Below, piece after piece: positions 12,972 through 13,029 of a stretch of DNA of 13,029 bases. Every line of letters starts with the position of its first letter. Position 1 is the first letter of the stretch. A program made the translations under genes and the position numbers. Where the stretch lies: NCBI GenBank assembly GCA_031278295.1, contig JAITKQ010000103.1:1-13029 (forward strand). The letters run 5' to 3'. The stretch comes from Spirochaetaceae bacterium (GTDB taxonomy: Bacteria > Spirochaetota > Spirochaetia > Treponematales > Breznakiellaceae). Under the pieces are notes generated by a model. That model did no database searches and was not told where the DNA came from. It saw only the letters and a program-made list of their open reading frames with translations.

Positions 12972-13012
12972 GAGATGAAAAACGTTATGCGTCATTGAAA
13001 AATGAAATCTAA

Positions 13013-13026
13013 CGCCATATATGGCG
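13013..13026. repeat. Perfect 14-bp palindrome at the window edge
   Basis: CGCCATATATGGCG reads the same on both strands and ends 3 bases before the window edge. It could be a protein-binding site or the start of a larger repeated element. The sequence stops before this can be judged. Confidence 0.6.
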
Positions 13027-13029
13027 CCG

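Larger units (their letters stand above)
12206..13029. other. Long stretch without a convincing gene
   Basis: These 824 bases hold no reading frame that looks like a known protein. An 88-codon frame (12410-12675) behind a promoter-like sequence has no ribosome site, runs through a C tract and has an arginine/proline-rich composition, so I do not call it. A GC-rich part (about 12688-12800) contains two imperfect copies of a sequence starting GTAAC and running into GGCGGG and TTCC (12708-12722 region and 12762-12785 region). Both can be read as fragments of glycine-rich protein (VTGxGGG), so a decayed gene is possible. Inverted repeats CTGAAAA/TTTTCAG (12607-12636) and GGGAAC/GTTCCC (12602-12624) overlap and are mutually exclusive. 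Confidence 0.5.

Noticed and set aside
12862..12978. 38-residue frame through the GTATAC array
   Set aside because: The repeat period (17) breaks the reading frame each unit, no ribosome site is seen, and the peptide is only a translation of the repeat.
12726..12995. 89-codon minus-strand frame
   Set aside because: Mostly the reverse translation of the tandem repeat and GC-rich noncoding sequence; no family resemblance.

Overview
The window carries eleven protein genes, ten on the minus strand and one on the plus strand. A spirochaete, most likely a host- or gut-associated Treponema-like bacterium, is the best guess. The reasons are a large lipoprotein with cadherin-like and glycine-rich domains, an Omp85-like outer-membrane barrel (so a two-membrane cell), anaerobic-type sulfite reduction, and GC-rich intergenic regions with dispersed repeat modules. 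There is no rRNA or other marker gene, so the taxonomy is inference.

Layout. (1) 1-1088: cysK (minus) with a strong promoter whose -10 region overlaps a two-dyad operator; a hairpin lies beyond its stop. (2) 1098-1566: repeat-rich intergenic DNA. (3) 1567-3525: the plus-strand lipoprotein, followed by a structured convergent spacer (3526-3814). (4) 9252 down to 3815: a tightly packed minus-strand unit, aroB > Omp85-like outer-membrane protein > PglK-type ABC flippase > family-4 glycosyltransferase, joined by 4-nt stop/start overlaps or a 4-nt gap. (5) 9253-9490: intergenic DNA with a second copy of the repeat seen near 1300-1400 and a 16-base C tract. (6) 12155 down to 9491: a minus-strand sulfur operon, TusA-like > ThiF/MoeB-like E1 > ThiS-like carrier > JAMM peptidase > siroheme sulfite reductase, with a near-consensus promoter at 12177-12205. 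(7) 12206-13029: no convincing gene, but an orphan promoter-like sequence, a 14-base C tract, a tandem array of GTATAC palindromes and a terminal palindrome.

Function. The sulfur operon has the parts of the protein-thiocarboxylate route known for homocysteine in Wolinella succinogenes (HcyS/HcyF/HcyD/Sir) and, for cysteine, in the CysO/Mec/CysM system. Sir makes sulfide, the E1 adenylates the small carrier, the carrier holds sulfur as a C-terminal thiocarboxylate, and the JAMM peptidase trims the carrier tail and/or releases the amino acid. The acceptor enzyme (MetY or a CysM) is not next to it; the only PLP sulfhydrylase here is a classical-looking CysK 8.5 kb away. The aroB-led unit links a shikimate enzyme to glycoconjugate assembly, inner-membrane flipping and an outer-membrane barrel. 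The most unusual points are the -Gly-Gly-Gly-Ser-Cys tail of the carrier, encoded partly in its overlap with the peptidase gene, and an 11-A tract directly after the start codon of the outer-membrane protein.
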